47,284 nucleotides of DNA from an uncultured Bacillota bacterium. Its GTDB lineage: Bacteria; Bacillota_I; Bacilli_A; RF39; UBA660. Where the stretch lies: contig CAOJZV010000009.1 of assembly GCA_948466255.1 (NCBI GenBank), positions 1-47,284 of the forward strand, in the 5' to 3' direction. Of the stretch, positions 8,145-16,507 are shown in pieces. The notes below the pieces were generated by a model. That model was not told the origin of the DNA, searched no databases, and worked only from the letters and a program-made list of their open reading frames with translations. A program made the translations under genes and the position numbers. How positions within the stretch are numbered: the first letter of the stretch is position 1; each line of letters begins with the position of its first letter.

Positions 8145-9287
8145 TTATGATACCATTCCGCTTAACCAAACAGATGGATATCCAATATATTTCACCACAA
8201 ATGAAACTTTACCAACAATCTGATCATAACCAACTGTATCAACATCAACACCATTGTTGTGATCACCTTTTGTAAAAAATATTCTATTACCATATTGATC
8301 ATTATCAACATCTACAATTCTATGAACAACATATTTAGAACCACTTGTAAAGTGTATAACATCACCCTTTTTAAGTACATCTTTTTCTGCCTTTGTTAAT
8401 TTTTTAATTACAACAGCATCACCTCTATCAAAAGTTGGTGACATACTACCAGATAATACTGCTATTGGTTGATATTTAAATAATCCAATTACAAAAGCTG
8501 CTACAATCGCAATAAGTGCAAATACTGGAATATATATAGCAGGACTATATTTTTTTCTTTCTCTCCTTGAATACCTTTCAACTTTTTTTACATGTATATA
8601 GTTTAAATAAACAAATACTGCTACTGGCAAAGTAATACCAATAACTGCTGTTACAAACCAATCAAGATTTGGCAATATTGGTACTATAAATTCAGGTAGT
8701 ACCACAAACAATCTATAAATAATTGGTAATCTTGCTCCACCAATATATGCTAAATAAGTTAAAACGCCATTTGTTACAACTAACGGTATAAGTGTTGTTA
8801 CAGTATAAATAAACGAATCTTTAACATTAGCAAAGTTATTAGCAAAATTATTAAACGATAAATTTGCTAGTGTAAATAGAATAACAATAATGATAAAATT
8901 CAAAACTTTTTTCTTTTCAATTTTAACCATTGAAGCTCGAATAAATTCTTGAAAAAAAACAATTCCACCAAATGACCAAACATTTGATAAAATACTAAGA
9001 ATATCTTTAGAATAAGGTGTTTTTTGAAAACCAAATATTAAACCAAGCAAGAAATATAAGATTATATATATAATCATTATAATAACTAAACTTTGGGTTT
9101 TATTATTTTCATCCTTAATTCGTAGTGAACTATCCTTACTTAAAAATAATGCAACTCCACATATTATAATCCACATCAATGGGTTAAAAATCTCATTATA
9201 AAATGGTATTTTTGATGGAACTAAAAATACAGAATTAGCAATTATATATAAAATTAATAATGTATATAATATTAATGCTTTTTTCAT
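8145..9287 (-). CDS. SipW/ER-type signal peptidase I with long membrane domain
   Basis: A 380-residue peptidase. Residues 1 to about 250 carry around seven or eight hydrophobic segments. The catalytic domain follows: SGSMSP (nucleophile Ser281), KYVVHRIVDV (His322 in place of the bacterial general-base Lys) and FFTKGDHN (Asp342). Ser with His marks the ER/SipW type, which in Bacillus processes TasA-like filament proteins. Ordinary SipW proteins are about 190 residues; this one has an added membrane domain. ATG has AAAGGGG. It is transcribed from the promoter at 9340-9368 together with the DUF5305 gene. The two TasA-like genes immediately upstream are the obvious substrates. Confidence 0.92.
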   Translation of the reverse strand: MKKALILYTLLILYIIANSVFLVPSKIPFYNEIFNPLMWIIICGVALFLSKDSSLRIKDENNKTQSLVIIMIIYIILYFLLGLIFGFQKTPYSKDILSILSNVWSFGGIVFFQEFIRASMVKIEKKKVLNFIIIVILFTLANLSFNNFANNFANVKDSFIYTVTTLIPLVVTNGVLTYLAYIGGARLPIIYRLFVVLPEFIVPILPNLDWFVTAVIGITLPVAVFVYLNYIHVKKVERYSRRERKKYSPAIYIPVFALIAIVAAFVIGLFKYQPIAVLSGSMSPTFDRGDAVVIKKLTKAEKDVLKKGDVIHFTSGSKYVVHRIVDVDNDQYGNRIFFTKGDHNNGVDVDTVGYDQIVGKVSFVVKYIGYPSVWLSGMVS

Positions 9288-9339
9288 TTCATAGCCCCTT
9301 TGACCTCACTTTATTGTTTCTATTATCACTATTATATTA

Positions 9340-9368
9340 ATTATAGCACAAGTAAAAATATTGTTCAA
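9340..9368 (-). promoter_or_regulatory. Promoter of the signal peptidase operon
   Basis: TTGAAC (9363-9368), 17 bases, TATAAT (9340-9345) on the minus strand, about 50 bases before the peptidase ATG. Confidence 0.8.
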
Positions 9369-9415
9369 TAAAATTAAAGAAAAATATACAATTTTTGCCA
9401 CAAATGCAAAGTAGT

Positions 9416-9447
9416 ATAATAAAAACTCACATCTATTTGATATGAGT
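9416..9447 (-). terminator. Terminator of the first TasA-like gene
   Basis: On the minus strand ACTCATATC and GATGTGAGT (with one wobble pair, 5-base loop) are followed by TTTTTATTAT. Confidence 0.8.
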
Positions 9448-9464
9448 CCTTATTATAAAAATCA

Positions 9465-10034
9465 CTATTTATTTTGTACATAAGTTAATTGCATATCTAA
9501 TGTACTTGTTTTATCAGCTTCAGCAGGCTGTGAAGTAATTTGAGGATTATATGCTACTGTAACTGTAAATGTTGCTGTATTATTATCAGATCCACGAGGC
9601 TCTAAAACATCATTTACAGCAATTTGATCATAACTATAAATTATAGTTCTATTATCCTTAGCAGTTTCGCTGCCTTCCACTGTACCTGTAGCAGTATTTG
9701 TTTGCGTTTGTTCAAATTTAATATCGCTTAATTTAGCTGGTAAAGTACCACTGTTTTCAACTACAACAGTATAAGTTAAAGAATCTCCTGGAGCTACTAA
9801 ATTTGTTTCAAAAGTAGCAGATAAATTATTTTCTCCTAACGTTGCTGAAGAATTTGTAGCACCATTTACTGGTGTTCCCGGAGTAATACTAACAATATGT
9901 ACATCCCATTCAGAGCCAATATTAGCTGTACCATTAATTTGTAATTGAGTAGCAAACGCTGCATATCCTACTGCCATAACTAATACAACTGCAAGTAATC
10001 CACCAATTAATAAATTTTTGTGTTTTATTTCCAT
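9465..10034 (-). CDS. TasA/camelysin-like secreted protein with SipW-type signal (paralogue A)
   Basis: A 189-residue exported protein. The signal is Lys/His-rich tip, hydrophobic core (LLIGGLLAVVLVMAVG) and YAAFATQL, the usual SipW-cleaved form. The mature part is a Thr/Asn/Ser-rich beta protein with WDVHI near its start, APGDSLTYTVVVEN in the middle and LDMQLTYVQNK at the end, resembling TasA/camelysin proteins that form surface fibres. It has no cysteine. The gene has its own promoter (10099-10127) and terminator, which allows high expression independent of the peptidase. It is a near relative of the next gene. Fibre formation is inferred from family. Confidence 0.85.
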   Translation of the reverse strand: MEIKHKNLLIGGLLAVVLVMAVGYAAFATQLQINGTANIGSEWDVHIVSITPGTPVNGATNSSATLGENNLSATFETNLVAPGDSLTYTVVVENSGTLPAKLSDIKFEQTQTNTATGTVEGSETAKDNRTIIYSYDQIAVNDVLEPRGSDNNTATFTVTVAYNPQITSQPAEADKTSTLDMQLTYVQNK

Positions 10035-10098
10035 CTCACTCTTCCCTTTCTAACATTTGGCAAGTTAAGCAACATACACCACCCTTACCATTAAAATA

Positions 10099-10127
10099 AT
10101 AATATCATAAAAATAGGTTTTTAGCAA
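10099..10127 (-). promoter_or_regulatory. Promoter of TasA-like paralogue A
   Basis: TTGCTA (10122-10127), 17 bases, TATTAT (10099-10104) on the minus strand. A leader of about 60 bases separates it from the ATG. Confidence 0.65.
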
Positions 10128-10132
10128 TACAA

Positions 10133-10160
10133 AATAAAACCCAAATTATAAATTTGAGTT
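10133..10160 (-). terminator. Terminator of TasA-like paralogue B
   Basis: On the minus strand AACTCAAATT and AATTTGGGTT pair with a single U-G wobble and are followed by a T-rich tail. It separates the two paralogues. Confidence 0.75.
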
Positions 10161-10173
10161 TTTATTAAAATTA

Positions 10174-10749
10174 TTATTTGTTTTGTTCATATGTTAATTG
10201 CATATCTAATGTAGCTGTTTTAGCAGCTTCAGCAGGTTGTGAAGTGATTTGAGGATTGTATGTAACTGTAACTGTAAATTCTTTAGTAGAACCTTCAGAT
10301 CCAGTAGGCGCTAAAACGTCATTTACAGCAATTCCATCATAACTATAAATTATAGTTCTAGTATCAGTAATAGAACTACCTTCTGTAGTATCTGGTATAG
10401 CTGAATCTCCTTGGCTATTTGTAAATTTAATATTAGTTAATTTAGCTGGTAAAGTACCACCATTTTCAACTACAACTTTATAAGTTATAGAATCTCCTGG
10501 AGCTACTAATTCAGATACAAATTCAGCAGCTAAAGGATTTCCATCAACTAAATTTGCAGATTTGCTAGTAGCACTTCCTGTTGCTGGAGTTAAAGCCTCA
10601 ATACTTTGAATGTGTACATCCCAAGTAGATGTAACATTAGCTGTACCATTAATGTTTAATTGAGTAGCAAATGCTGCATACCCTACTGCCATAACAAATA
10701 CTATTGCAAGTAATCCTCCTATTAATGCATTTTTGTGTTTTGTTTCCAT
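10174..10749 (-). CDS. TasA/camelysin-like secreted protein with SipW-type signal (paralogue B)
   Basis: A 191-residue protein that aligns along its whole length with paralogue A: the same signal (GYAAFATQLNINGTANV), WDVHIQSI, APGDSITYKVVVEN, RTIIYSYDGIAVNDVL and LDMQLTYEQNK. Differences cluster around mature residues 30-60 and in the middle Ser/Thr-rich loop, as expected for surface-exposed parts. It has its own promoter and terminator, so the pair is a tandem duplication with separate expression. Likely a cell-surface filament or matrix subunit processed by the adjacent SipW-type peptidase; this function is inference. Confidence 0.85.
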   Translation of the reverse strand: METKHKNALIGGLLAIVFVMAVGYAAFATQLNINGTANVTSTWDVHIQSIEALTPATGSATSKSANLVDGNPLAAEFVSELVAPGDSITYKVVVENGGTLPAKLTNIKFTNSQGDSAIPDTTEGSSITDTRTIIYSYDGIAVNDVLAPTGSEGSTKEFTVTVTYNPQITSQPAEAAKTATLDMQLTYEQNK

Positions 10750-10804
10750 ATTTCATTTCCTTTCATATTAATATTAGATTAGTACTACCATACTATCTGT
10801 AACT

Positions 10805-10833
10805 AATATAACATAAACTTAAATTAAATTCAA
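10805..10833 (-). promoter_or_regulatory. Promoter of TasA-like paralogue B
   Basis: TTGAAT (10828-10833), 17 bases, TATATT (10805-10810) on the minus strand, with an AAAGGAAA ribosome site further down. Confidence 0.7.
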
Positions 10834-10853
10834 TAACAAAATAACAACTTTAC

Positions 10854-10890
10854 ACAAAAATTCCTAAAGCTACATAGCTTTAGGAATTTT
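10854..10890 (-). terminator. Terminator of argS
   Basis: A perfect 15-bp stem (10857-10871 with 10876-10890, 4-base loop) includes the last codons and the TAG of argS and is followed on the minus strand by T residues. Confidence 0.9.
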
Positions 10891-12540
10891 AATACCAAGT
10901 AATTCTAGTAATGTTTCAATAATATAGTTATTAAAGTTTAATATTGTCATAAAATCATCTTTTTGAATTCCATCAAGCCCAGACACTTTATTATTTTGAT
11001 AAAAATTATTAGCTGTAACTGATAAATCATATAAATAATCAGCTAAATAATGTGGTCTTCTTTCTTTAGATGCCTGATCAATAACACTACTAACCTCAAG
11101 CATTTTAAGTCTTAATGCTCTATCAGTTTCACTATAAATTGCATTTGAAAGTTTTCCACTACTCTCAGAAATAATTTTATTAATTCTTAAATATGTATAT
11201 AAAATGTAAGGTCCTGTTTTACCCGCAACTCCACTAAATTTTTTAATATCAAAAATATAATTACGCTCTAAATTATTTTGTAAATCAGCAAATTTAATAA
11301 TTGCATTTACAATTTTATCTATATCCTCTTCATCCATATTTTTGTTTTCTTCTCTTAAACTAATAAATACTTCTTTAACTTGTTTAATTAAATCTTCAAG
11401 TTTTAAAGCTCCCCCACTACGAGTTTTAAAAGGTTTATTATCTTCGCCATTAACAGTTCCAAATCCATGATGTTGTAATACACCATTATAAATTTTACCC
11501 TTATTAGCTGCTCTAAACACTTGAACGAAATGCATGCTTTGTCTTCCATCAACAACATAAATAATTTCATCAGGTTTAAAATCTTTAACCCTTTGCCAAA
11601 TTGTACCCAAATCAGAAGTCGCATATAAATAAGCTCCATCACTTTTTTGAATTAAACAAGGAGGGATTTCTATTTTATCTCCTTCTTCTTTAACGTCAAT
11701 TATTTTAGCGCCGTCATCTTCTATAAGAATTCCCTGTTTTTCTAAATAAGGCATCATTTCATCAAACTGTTTATAAGCATGACTTTCACCATACCACAAA
11801 TCAAAATGAACATCTAAATAATCATAGATTCTTTTAATATCACTTACAGATAAATCCACAATTTTTTGCCATAAAATCCTATAAGTTGGATCCCCATCCT
11901 GAAGTTCCTTTGTAATCTGTAAACATTTTGCTTTAACTTTCTCATCCTCTTTACATAAGGCACTCATTTTTGGATAAGTTACATTTAAATAATCTAAATC
12001 AATTTCGATATCTTCAGGTTTAGTATCTGGAAAATCAATCAAAATCCCATAAATAACCTGACCCATTTGTGTCCCAATATCACCCAAGTGAACGTCTGAG
12101 ATAGTATTATTACCTTTAAACTTCAAAATATTATTAATAGCCTGTCCAATAACAGCTGATCTTAAGTGACCAACATGTAAAGGTTTAGCAACATTTGGTC
12201 CACCATAATCTATAACAATAGTTTTATCTTCTTTAGTTGCGCCTAAAATTTCCTTACCCATTAATTTTCTTAATTGATCATTAATATATTTATCACTAAC
12301 AATTATATTAATAAATCCAGGTCCAGCAACACTAACTTCTTTAAAATAATTATCAAATTCTGGTTCAGCCTTTAATTTATCTACTACTTCACCCGCAATC
12401 ATAACGGGTGCTTTATGATAATCTTTAGCTAATTTAAAACATTCATCACATTGAAAATCAGCATCTTTATTGGATTTAACTACTTTAGGTGTAACATCAT
12501 AACCTAATTCTTTAAATACTTTTTCGAATAATTGTTCCAT
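10870..12540 (-). CDS. argS: Arginyl-tRNA synthetase
   Basis: A 556-residue class I synthetase that charges tRNA-Arg. The N-terminal tRNA D-arm-binding region (about 1-100) is followed by the HIGH-type signature PLHVGHLRSAVIG and, at the second catalytic loop, FKTRSGGALKLEDL, the ArgS replacement for KMSKS. The C-terminal anticodon-binding helical domain ends with the typical ALRLKMLEVSSVI ... LLELLGIKIPKAM. The length is normal. ATG has GGAGGAG. It is preceded by a T-box leader with an Arg (CGU) specifier and its own promoter, so it is controlled by uncharged tRNA-Arg. Confidence 0.97.
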   Translation of the reverse strand: MEQLFEKVFKELGYDVTPKVVKSNKDADFQCDECFKLAKDYHKAPVMIAGEVVDKLKAEPEFDNYFKEVSVAGPGFINIIVSDKYINDQLRKLMGKEILGATKEDKTIVIDYGGPNVAKPLHVGHLRSAVIGQAINNILKFKGNNTISDVHLGDIGTQMGQVIYGILIDFPDTKPEDIEIDLDYLNVTYPKMSALCKEDEKVKAKCLQITKELQDGDPTYRILWQKIVDLSVSDIKRIYDYLDVHFDLWYGESHAYKQFDEMMPYLEKQGILIEDDGAKIIDVKEEGDKIEIPPCLIQKSDGAYLYATSDLGTIWQRVKDFKPDEIIYVVDGRQSMHFVQVFRAANKGKIYNGVLQHHGFGTVNGEDNKPFKTRSGGALKLEDLIKQVKEVFISLREENKNMDEEDIDKIVNAIIKFADLQNNLERNYIFDIKKFSGVAGKTGPYILYTYLRINKIISESSGKLSNAIYSETDRALRLKMLEVSSVIDQASKERRPHYLADYLYDLSVTANNFYQNNKVSGLDGIQKDDFMTILNFNNYIIETLLELLGIKIPKAM

Positions 12541-12554
12541 TTTTTCTCCTCCTT

Positions 12555-12767
12555 AAAATGTAAAAAAATCCCATGAACGTAAGGACGAAATATCGCGGTG
12601 CCACCCTACTTCACAGAATTTCTATGCGCTTTAATCTTTAATGCAGATATACAAACAGCTCCAAGACACGTTCATAAAAGATTATTTACTTAGTTTCCAC
12701 TGTCCTAAGCTCACTTTAAACACTTGCTTTTATTACTATTCCTCTTCATTGCCTTGAGCTAATTATA
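12555..12767 (-). promoter_or_regulatory. T-box riboswitch, Arg specifier (CGU), upstream of argS
   Basis: The minus-strand leader holds the T-box core AGGGTGGCACCGCG (12594-12607), the Stem I AGTAA element, a distal-loop like GGACAGTGGAAAC, and a GAACGTG segment in which CGT (12668-12670) is the likely specifier codon. A run of seven T (12562-12568) follows the core by about 25 bases. Sequence just before the core (CTGTGAAGTAGG) can pair with CCTTACGTTCATGGG after it, with two bulges, giving a terminator that encloses the T-box. Identity as T-box is firm; specifier position is a strong inference from the following gene. Confidence 0.92.
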
Positions 12768-12790
12768 TAAAATTATTATGTAAAAGTCAA
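12762..12790 (-). promoter_or_regulatory. Promoter of the argS T-box leader
   Basis: TTGACT (12785-12790), 17 bases, TATAAT (12762-12767) on the minus strand. It lies between the lipoprotein terminator and the T-box. Confidence 0.85.
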
Positions 12791-12796
12791 ACAAAA

Positions 12797-12825
12797 TAAA
12801 AGTAAAACTCAAAAAAAGTTTTACT
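12797..12825 (-). terminator. Terminator of the tex-lipoprotein operon
   Basis: AGTAAAACT and AGTTTTACT (12801-12809 and 12817-12825) form a 9-bp stem, followed on the minus strand by TTTATTTTG. It overlaps the end of the lipoprotein gene. Confidence 0.8.
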
Positions 12826-13243
12826 TACATTCTATACCATCATTACGCATTTTATTAAATAATTTAATAGAATTCTTTTTTAAATTAAATGTTTCTAAAG
12901 TTTTCTCATCCATATTTAAAGCATCTAAATAATATTTAACTTCATATTCATTATCTTCATCTTTACTAACAGAAATTTTTATACCATCTTTTTTTAATAA
13001 AGCATTATTATAAATAGATGCACTTTCTTTAATATTCTTAATAGTATCATTTTCATCATTACCCTTATAGTTTCTAGTAACAATTACATTAGTAACTTCA
13101 TCTTTATTGTTAAAGCTAACTTCCATAGTTTCCGTATTAACTAAATCCATAGAGGTAGTTTTAACTTCACAAGTTTTAATAAAATCTTCATTCCCACATC
13201 CAGTTAAACATAAAACAAATAATATTAAAAATAATTTCTTCAT
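12821..13243 (-). CDS. Small lipoprotein, DUF1307/YehR-like
   Basis: A 140-residue exported lipoprotein. The signal peptide ends in the lipobox LTGC, so Cys16 should be lipidated and the rest displayed outside. The mature part begins CGNEDFIKTCEVKTT and has alternating beta strands with charged turns. Its size and the opening CEV...TMEVSF pattern resemble the YehR (DUF1307) lipoproteins, but I am not certain. A pair of mature Cys residues (one near the start, one in DGIECK at the end) could form a disulphide. It lies 1 base after tex and ends in a terminator. Confidence 0.72.
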   Translation of the reverse strand: MKKLFLILFVLCLTGCGNEDFIKTCEVKTTSMDLVNTETMEVSFNNKDEVTNVIVTRNYKGNDENDTIKNIKESASIYNNALLKKDGIKISVSKDEDNEYEVKYYLDALNMDEKTLETFNLKKNSIKLFNKMRNDGIECK

Positions 13244-13244
13244 A

Positions 13245-15404
13245 CTAATTCCCCTTTGGTTCTAATAAAGATAAAGATACTTTGTTTTTATCTAAATTAA
13301 TTTCATCAACATAACAGTCAACAATGTCCCCAACACCAACAACTTCATTTGGATGTTTAATAAATTTATTAGTTAATTTAGAAATATGAGCCATCCCATC
13401 ATTGTGAAGACCAATATCAATAAATACTCCAAAAGGTACAACATTCCTAACAGTACCTTGAAGTTTCATACCTACCTTTAAATCTTTAATATCTAAAATA
13501 TCACTTTTTAAAATAGGTTGTGGCATTTCATCACGAGGGTCCCTTCCAGGTTTTTTTAAACTAGAAATAACATCTTCCAAAGTATAAATATCAGTATTTA
13601 AAATATTTACATATTCATTAACGTTAATACCATCTAATTTTTCTATTAAATCATTAGTTCCTACTTTAGATAAATCCATATCTAACTCTTTTAATAATTT
13701 TAAGGTGGTATCATAACTTTCAGGGTGAATAGCTGTTTCATCTAAAATATTTTCACCTTCAGTTATACGTAAGAAACCAATAGCTTGTTCATATACTTTA
13801 TCACTTAATAACTTAGATTTTTTAATTTCATTACGAGAATTAATTCTTCCATTATCTTCACGGTATTTAATGATTTTTTCAATATTTTTCTTAGTCATTC
13901 CAGAAACATACTTAAGTAAAGATAAAGAAGCCGTATTAACATTAACACCAACACTATTAACCGCTTTAGTAACCACAAAGTCTAAAGATTCATTCAAATC
14001 TTTACTAGGTACATCGTGTTGATAAGAACCAACCCCCATTCCTGCAGGTGGAATCTTAACAAGCTCAGAAAGTGGATCTTGAAGTCTTCTACCAATACTA
14101 ACCGCACTTCTTTCATTAGGTGATAAATCAGGGAATTCATCACTCGCAACTTTTTCAGTTGAATATATAGAAGCCCCAGCTTCAGAAACTATTACATACT
14201 TACAATTTAAACCATATTCTTTAATCATTTCAGCGCAGAACTTTTCACTTTCACGAGAAGCCGTACCATTACCAATCGCAATAATATCAATATTGTATTT
14301 TTTAACTAAAGCAGCAACTTTTTCCTTACACTTTTTAATAACTTCAGCACTACTATTATTTAAAAATGGTTTAATAATAAGAGAATCTAAAAATTTTCCA
14401 TTTTTATCAATCACCGCTAATTTACATCCATTAACATAACCAGGGTCAAAACCTAAAACCACATTATCTTTCATAGGTGGTTGCATTAATAAATTTTCTA
14501 AGTTAAGACCAAAGTTATTAATCGCATCTTCGCAGGCCATTTCTGTAAGCTCACTTCTAATTTCTCTTTCGATAGAAGGCTCAATTAATCTCTTATAACT
14601 ATCTTTAATTGCGTCTTTAATAACATAATTAAAAGGTGCTTCTTTTTTGATAAGTTTTTCTTCTAAAAAGCTAAAGATTCTTTCTTTATCTACATCTATA
14701 GAAACGCTTATAACCTTTTCTTTTTCAGCTCTGTTAATAGCCATAATACGATAAGCTTTCGCATATTTTACCTTTTCAGTAAAATCATAATACATTTCAT
14801 ATATTTTACCCTCATCGACTGCATTCTTTTTAACTTTAGTTACTAAATTACCAGTATTAAAAGTAAAACTTCTTATCCATTTACGGTAATATGCATTATC
14901 ACTTATCCATTCAGCAATAATATATGAAGCTCCAGTAATTGCTTCTTTCTCAGTTTTAACATTTTCATTTATAAATGGTTTAACTAAGTCTTCTAAAGAT
15001 TTAGTTGTAAAACTCATAATTTGTTTTGCTAGTGGCTCTAAACCATTTTTAATAGCTTCAGTTGCTTTAGTTTTTTTCTTTTCTTTAAATGGACGATATA
15101 AATCCTCAACTTCAACTAATTTAGAAGCTTTCATAATTTGTTCTTTAAGTTCTGGAGTAAGCAAATCCTTTTCATCAATTAATCTAATAACATCTTCTTT
15201 TCTTTTTAATAGATTTACTTCATACATATAAACTTCATTAATTTTTTTAATTTGTTCTTCATCTAAATTACCAGTTGCTTCTTTACGATAACGAGCAATA
15301 AAAGGAATAGTGTTTCCTTCTTCTAATAATTCTAAAGTTTTCTCTACTTGGTTAATTTTTATATTTAAATCATCACTTATATTTTTAATAATGTTTTCAT
15401 TCAT
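13245..15404 (-). CDS. tex: Tex, RNA-binding transcription accessory protein
   Basis: A 719-residue Tex homologue of normal length. In order: a helical N-terminal region with TIPFIARYRKEATGNLDEEQI; a YqgF/RuvC-like domain (VVLGFDPGYVNGCKLAVID); helix-hairpin-helix motifs (TASLSLLKYVSGMTKKNIEK and following); and a C-terminal S1 domain (GTVRNVVPFGVFIDIGLH to KNKVSLSLLEP). Tex is a cytoplasmic nucleic-acid-binding factor linked to transcription and toxin expression; its exact job is unsettled. ATG follows GTGAGGTAAT. The lipoprotein gene is cotranscribed downstream. Confidence 0.96.
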   Translation of the reverse strand: MNENIIKNISDDLNIKINQVEKTLELLEEGNTIPFIARYRKEATGNLDEEQIKKINEVYMYEVNLLKRKEDVIRLIDEKDLLTPELKEQIMKASKLVEVEDLYRPFKEKKKTKATEAIKNGLEPLAKQIMSFTTKSLEDLVKPFINENVKTEKEAITGASYIIAEWISDNAYYRKWIRSFTFNTGNLVTKVKKNAVDEGKIYEMYYDFTEKVKYAKAYRIMAINRAEKEKVISVSIDVDKERIFSFLEEKLIKKEAPFNYVIKDAIKDSYKRLIEPSIEREIRSELTEMACEDAINNFGLNLENLLMQPPMKDNVVLGFDPGYVNGCKLAVIDKNGKFLDSLIIKPFLNNSSAEVIKKCKEKVAALVKKYNIDIIAIGNGTASRESEKFCAEMIKEYGLNCKYVIVSEAGASIYSTEKVASDEFPDLSPNERSAVSIGRRLQDPLSELVKIPPAGMGVGSYQHDVPSKDLNESLDFVVTKAVNSVGVNVNTASLSLLKYVSGMTKKNIEKIIKYREDNGRINSRNEIKKSKLLSDKVYEQAIGFLRITEGENILDETAIHPESYDTTLKLLKELDMDLSKVGTNDLIEKLDGINVNEYVNILNTDIYTLEDVISSLKKPGRDPRDEMPQPILKSDILDIKDLKVGMKLQGTVRNVVPFGVFIDIGLHNDGMAHISKLTNKFIKHPNEVVGVGDIVDCYVDEINLDKNKVSLSLLEPKGN

Positions 15405-15473
15405 GTTATTACCTCACTTACTATAAAATTATATCACAATTCACATTATAATTAAAAGTTTTATTTTAAATAA

Positions 15474-15507
15474 AAAGGATAGAAAATTATCTTAAACTTT
15501 CTATCTC
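15474..15507 (-). terminator. Terminator of the PD-(D/E)XK gene
   Basis: On the minus strand GATAGAAA pairs with TTTCTATC across a loop of about 10 bases and is followed by CTTTTTATTT. It overlaps the gene end. Confidence 0.7.
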
Positions 15508-16332
15508 TTCTTTTGTTAGACCAGTAATTTCTGATATTGTATTAATATCCATATTTTTATTAAGCATGTTTTTAGCAATTTCTATTTCTTTTTGTTTAGA
15601 TCCCTCGTGTTTGGCTTCGCTGATTAGTGTCTTTTGCAGTTTCTCTGCTTCTTCTTCCTCACTCATTAATCCTACAAACTTTTTATCACTATTCATCCTC
15701 ATTACCTCACTTTCTAACTTCTCTAATATTTTATCTCCTTTGCATATACTATGTAAGTCATTCTTTCCACATATTAAAGCTGCTAGTATTTTATAATCTT
15801 TCTTGTCTTCATTATAACAAATTTCCAATAGTTTATCTAGATTATATTCATAGATTATTAAATTATCTATATATTCTCTTTCACTTTCTTTATCTATTAA
15901 TTTATATATACATTTTTCTGGATAATCTTTTGATAGTCCACTTGTTAAATTTATTTGTATAAAGGTATGCATTTTATCATATGTATCTTGCTCTTTTAAA
16001 TCTTGTGTATATTTACTAAAGATAAATGAGGCGTTTCTTCTTGATAGGGTATTATAATTAGACATATTTATTTCTATATTATATTGTATTTTATTTTCAT
16101 CTTCTACTAAAACATCTAGGGTTTTCTTTTTGTTGTTTATTTTAGGTTTTATTAGTTCTTGCATTAATGGATCTTTTATTATTTTTACCTTTTTTCCTAC
16201 TGTTACTTCGATTATTCTTTCTAATAAATCCCTATTTCTTTTATCGCTAAATACTGATTTAAATAACATATCATTTCCAGCTTTATAAAATTTTTGATTT
16301 GTTACTGGATCTATTTCTACTACGTTAGTCAT
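15487..16332 (-). CDS. PD-(D/E)XK nuclease family transposase (Rpn/PDDEXK_2)
   Basis: A 281-residue member of the Rpn-like family often annotated as a transposase. The opening PVTNQKFYKAGNDMLFKSVFSDKRNRDLLERII is typical. The nuclease core is KKTLDVLVEDEN then YNIEINMSNY, that is D and ExN where classical PD-(D/E)XK has ExK. The tail (EIEIAKNMLNKNMDINTISEITGLTKEEIE) is the usual helical end of this family. Members act as DNA endonucleases that promote recombination; autonomous transposition is not shown. ATG has a perfect GGAGGA. No terminal inverted repeats or target duplications are evident around it. Confidence 0.88.
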   Translation of the reverse strand: MTNVVEIDPVTNQKFYKAGNDMLFKSVFSDKRNRDLLERIIEVTVGKKVKIIKDPLMQELIKPKINNKKKTLDVLVEDENKIQYNIEINMSNYNTLSRRNASFIFSKYTQDLKEQDTYDKMHTFIQINLTSGLSKDYPEKCIYKLIDKESEREYIDNLIIYEYNLDKLLEICYNEDKKDYKILAALICGKNDLHSICKGDKILEKLESEVMRMNSDKKFVGLMSEEEEAEKLQKTLISEAKHEGSKQKEIEIAKNMLNKNMDINTISEITGLTKEEIESLR

Positions 16333-16407
16333 TATAGTCCTCCTTTCTTTTCCAGGGGAACCTTTTTATTCTTTTTTTAATACTTTTTTATTTCATCAGC
16401 TCCATTC

Positions 16408-16429
16408 TAGAAAGATATTTTTATATCTT
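16408..16429. repeat. Short inverted repeat upstream of the PD-(D/E)XK gene
   Basis: GAAAGATAT and ATATCTTTC flank a TTTT loop. No T run follows on the minus strand, so it is not an obvious terminator. It lies in the 211-base gap between the nuclease-family gene and the polymerase gene, in which I see no coding region. Confidence 0.6.
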
Positions 16430-16481
16430 TCGTATATATCCTACGAGATTTATAGGTCCAATTCCTTCTTTAAATAGAAAA

Positions 16482-16507
16482 AAAGTCCGTTTTTACGAAC
16501 TTTCCTT
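16482..16507 (-). terminator. Terminator of the Y-family polymerase gene
   Basis: On the minus strand AAAGTTCG, a loop of A/T and CGGACTTT (one G-U pair) are followed by TTTTC. Confidence 0.75.

Noticed and set aside
11403-11642. A 79-residue minus-strand frame inside argS
   Set aside because: It is a shifted frame of argS with Leu/Met-rich artefact composition.
15566-15962. Two plus-strand hydrophobic open frames opposite the PD-(D/E)XK gene
   Set aside because: Phe/Leu/Ser-rich antisense shadow of a Lys/Glu-rich coding sequence; no ribosome site.
15487-16332. A complete insertion sequence around the PD-(D/E)XK gene
   Set aside because: No terminal inverted repeats or target-site duplications could be seen on either side; only the gene itself is called.
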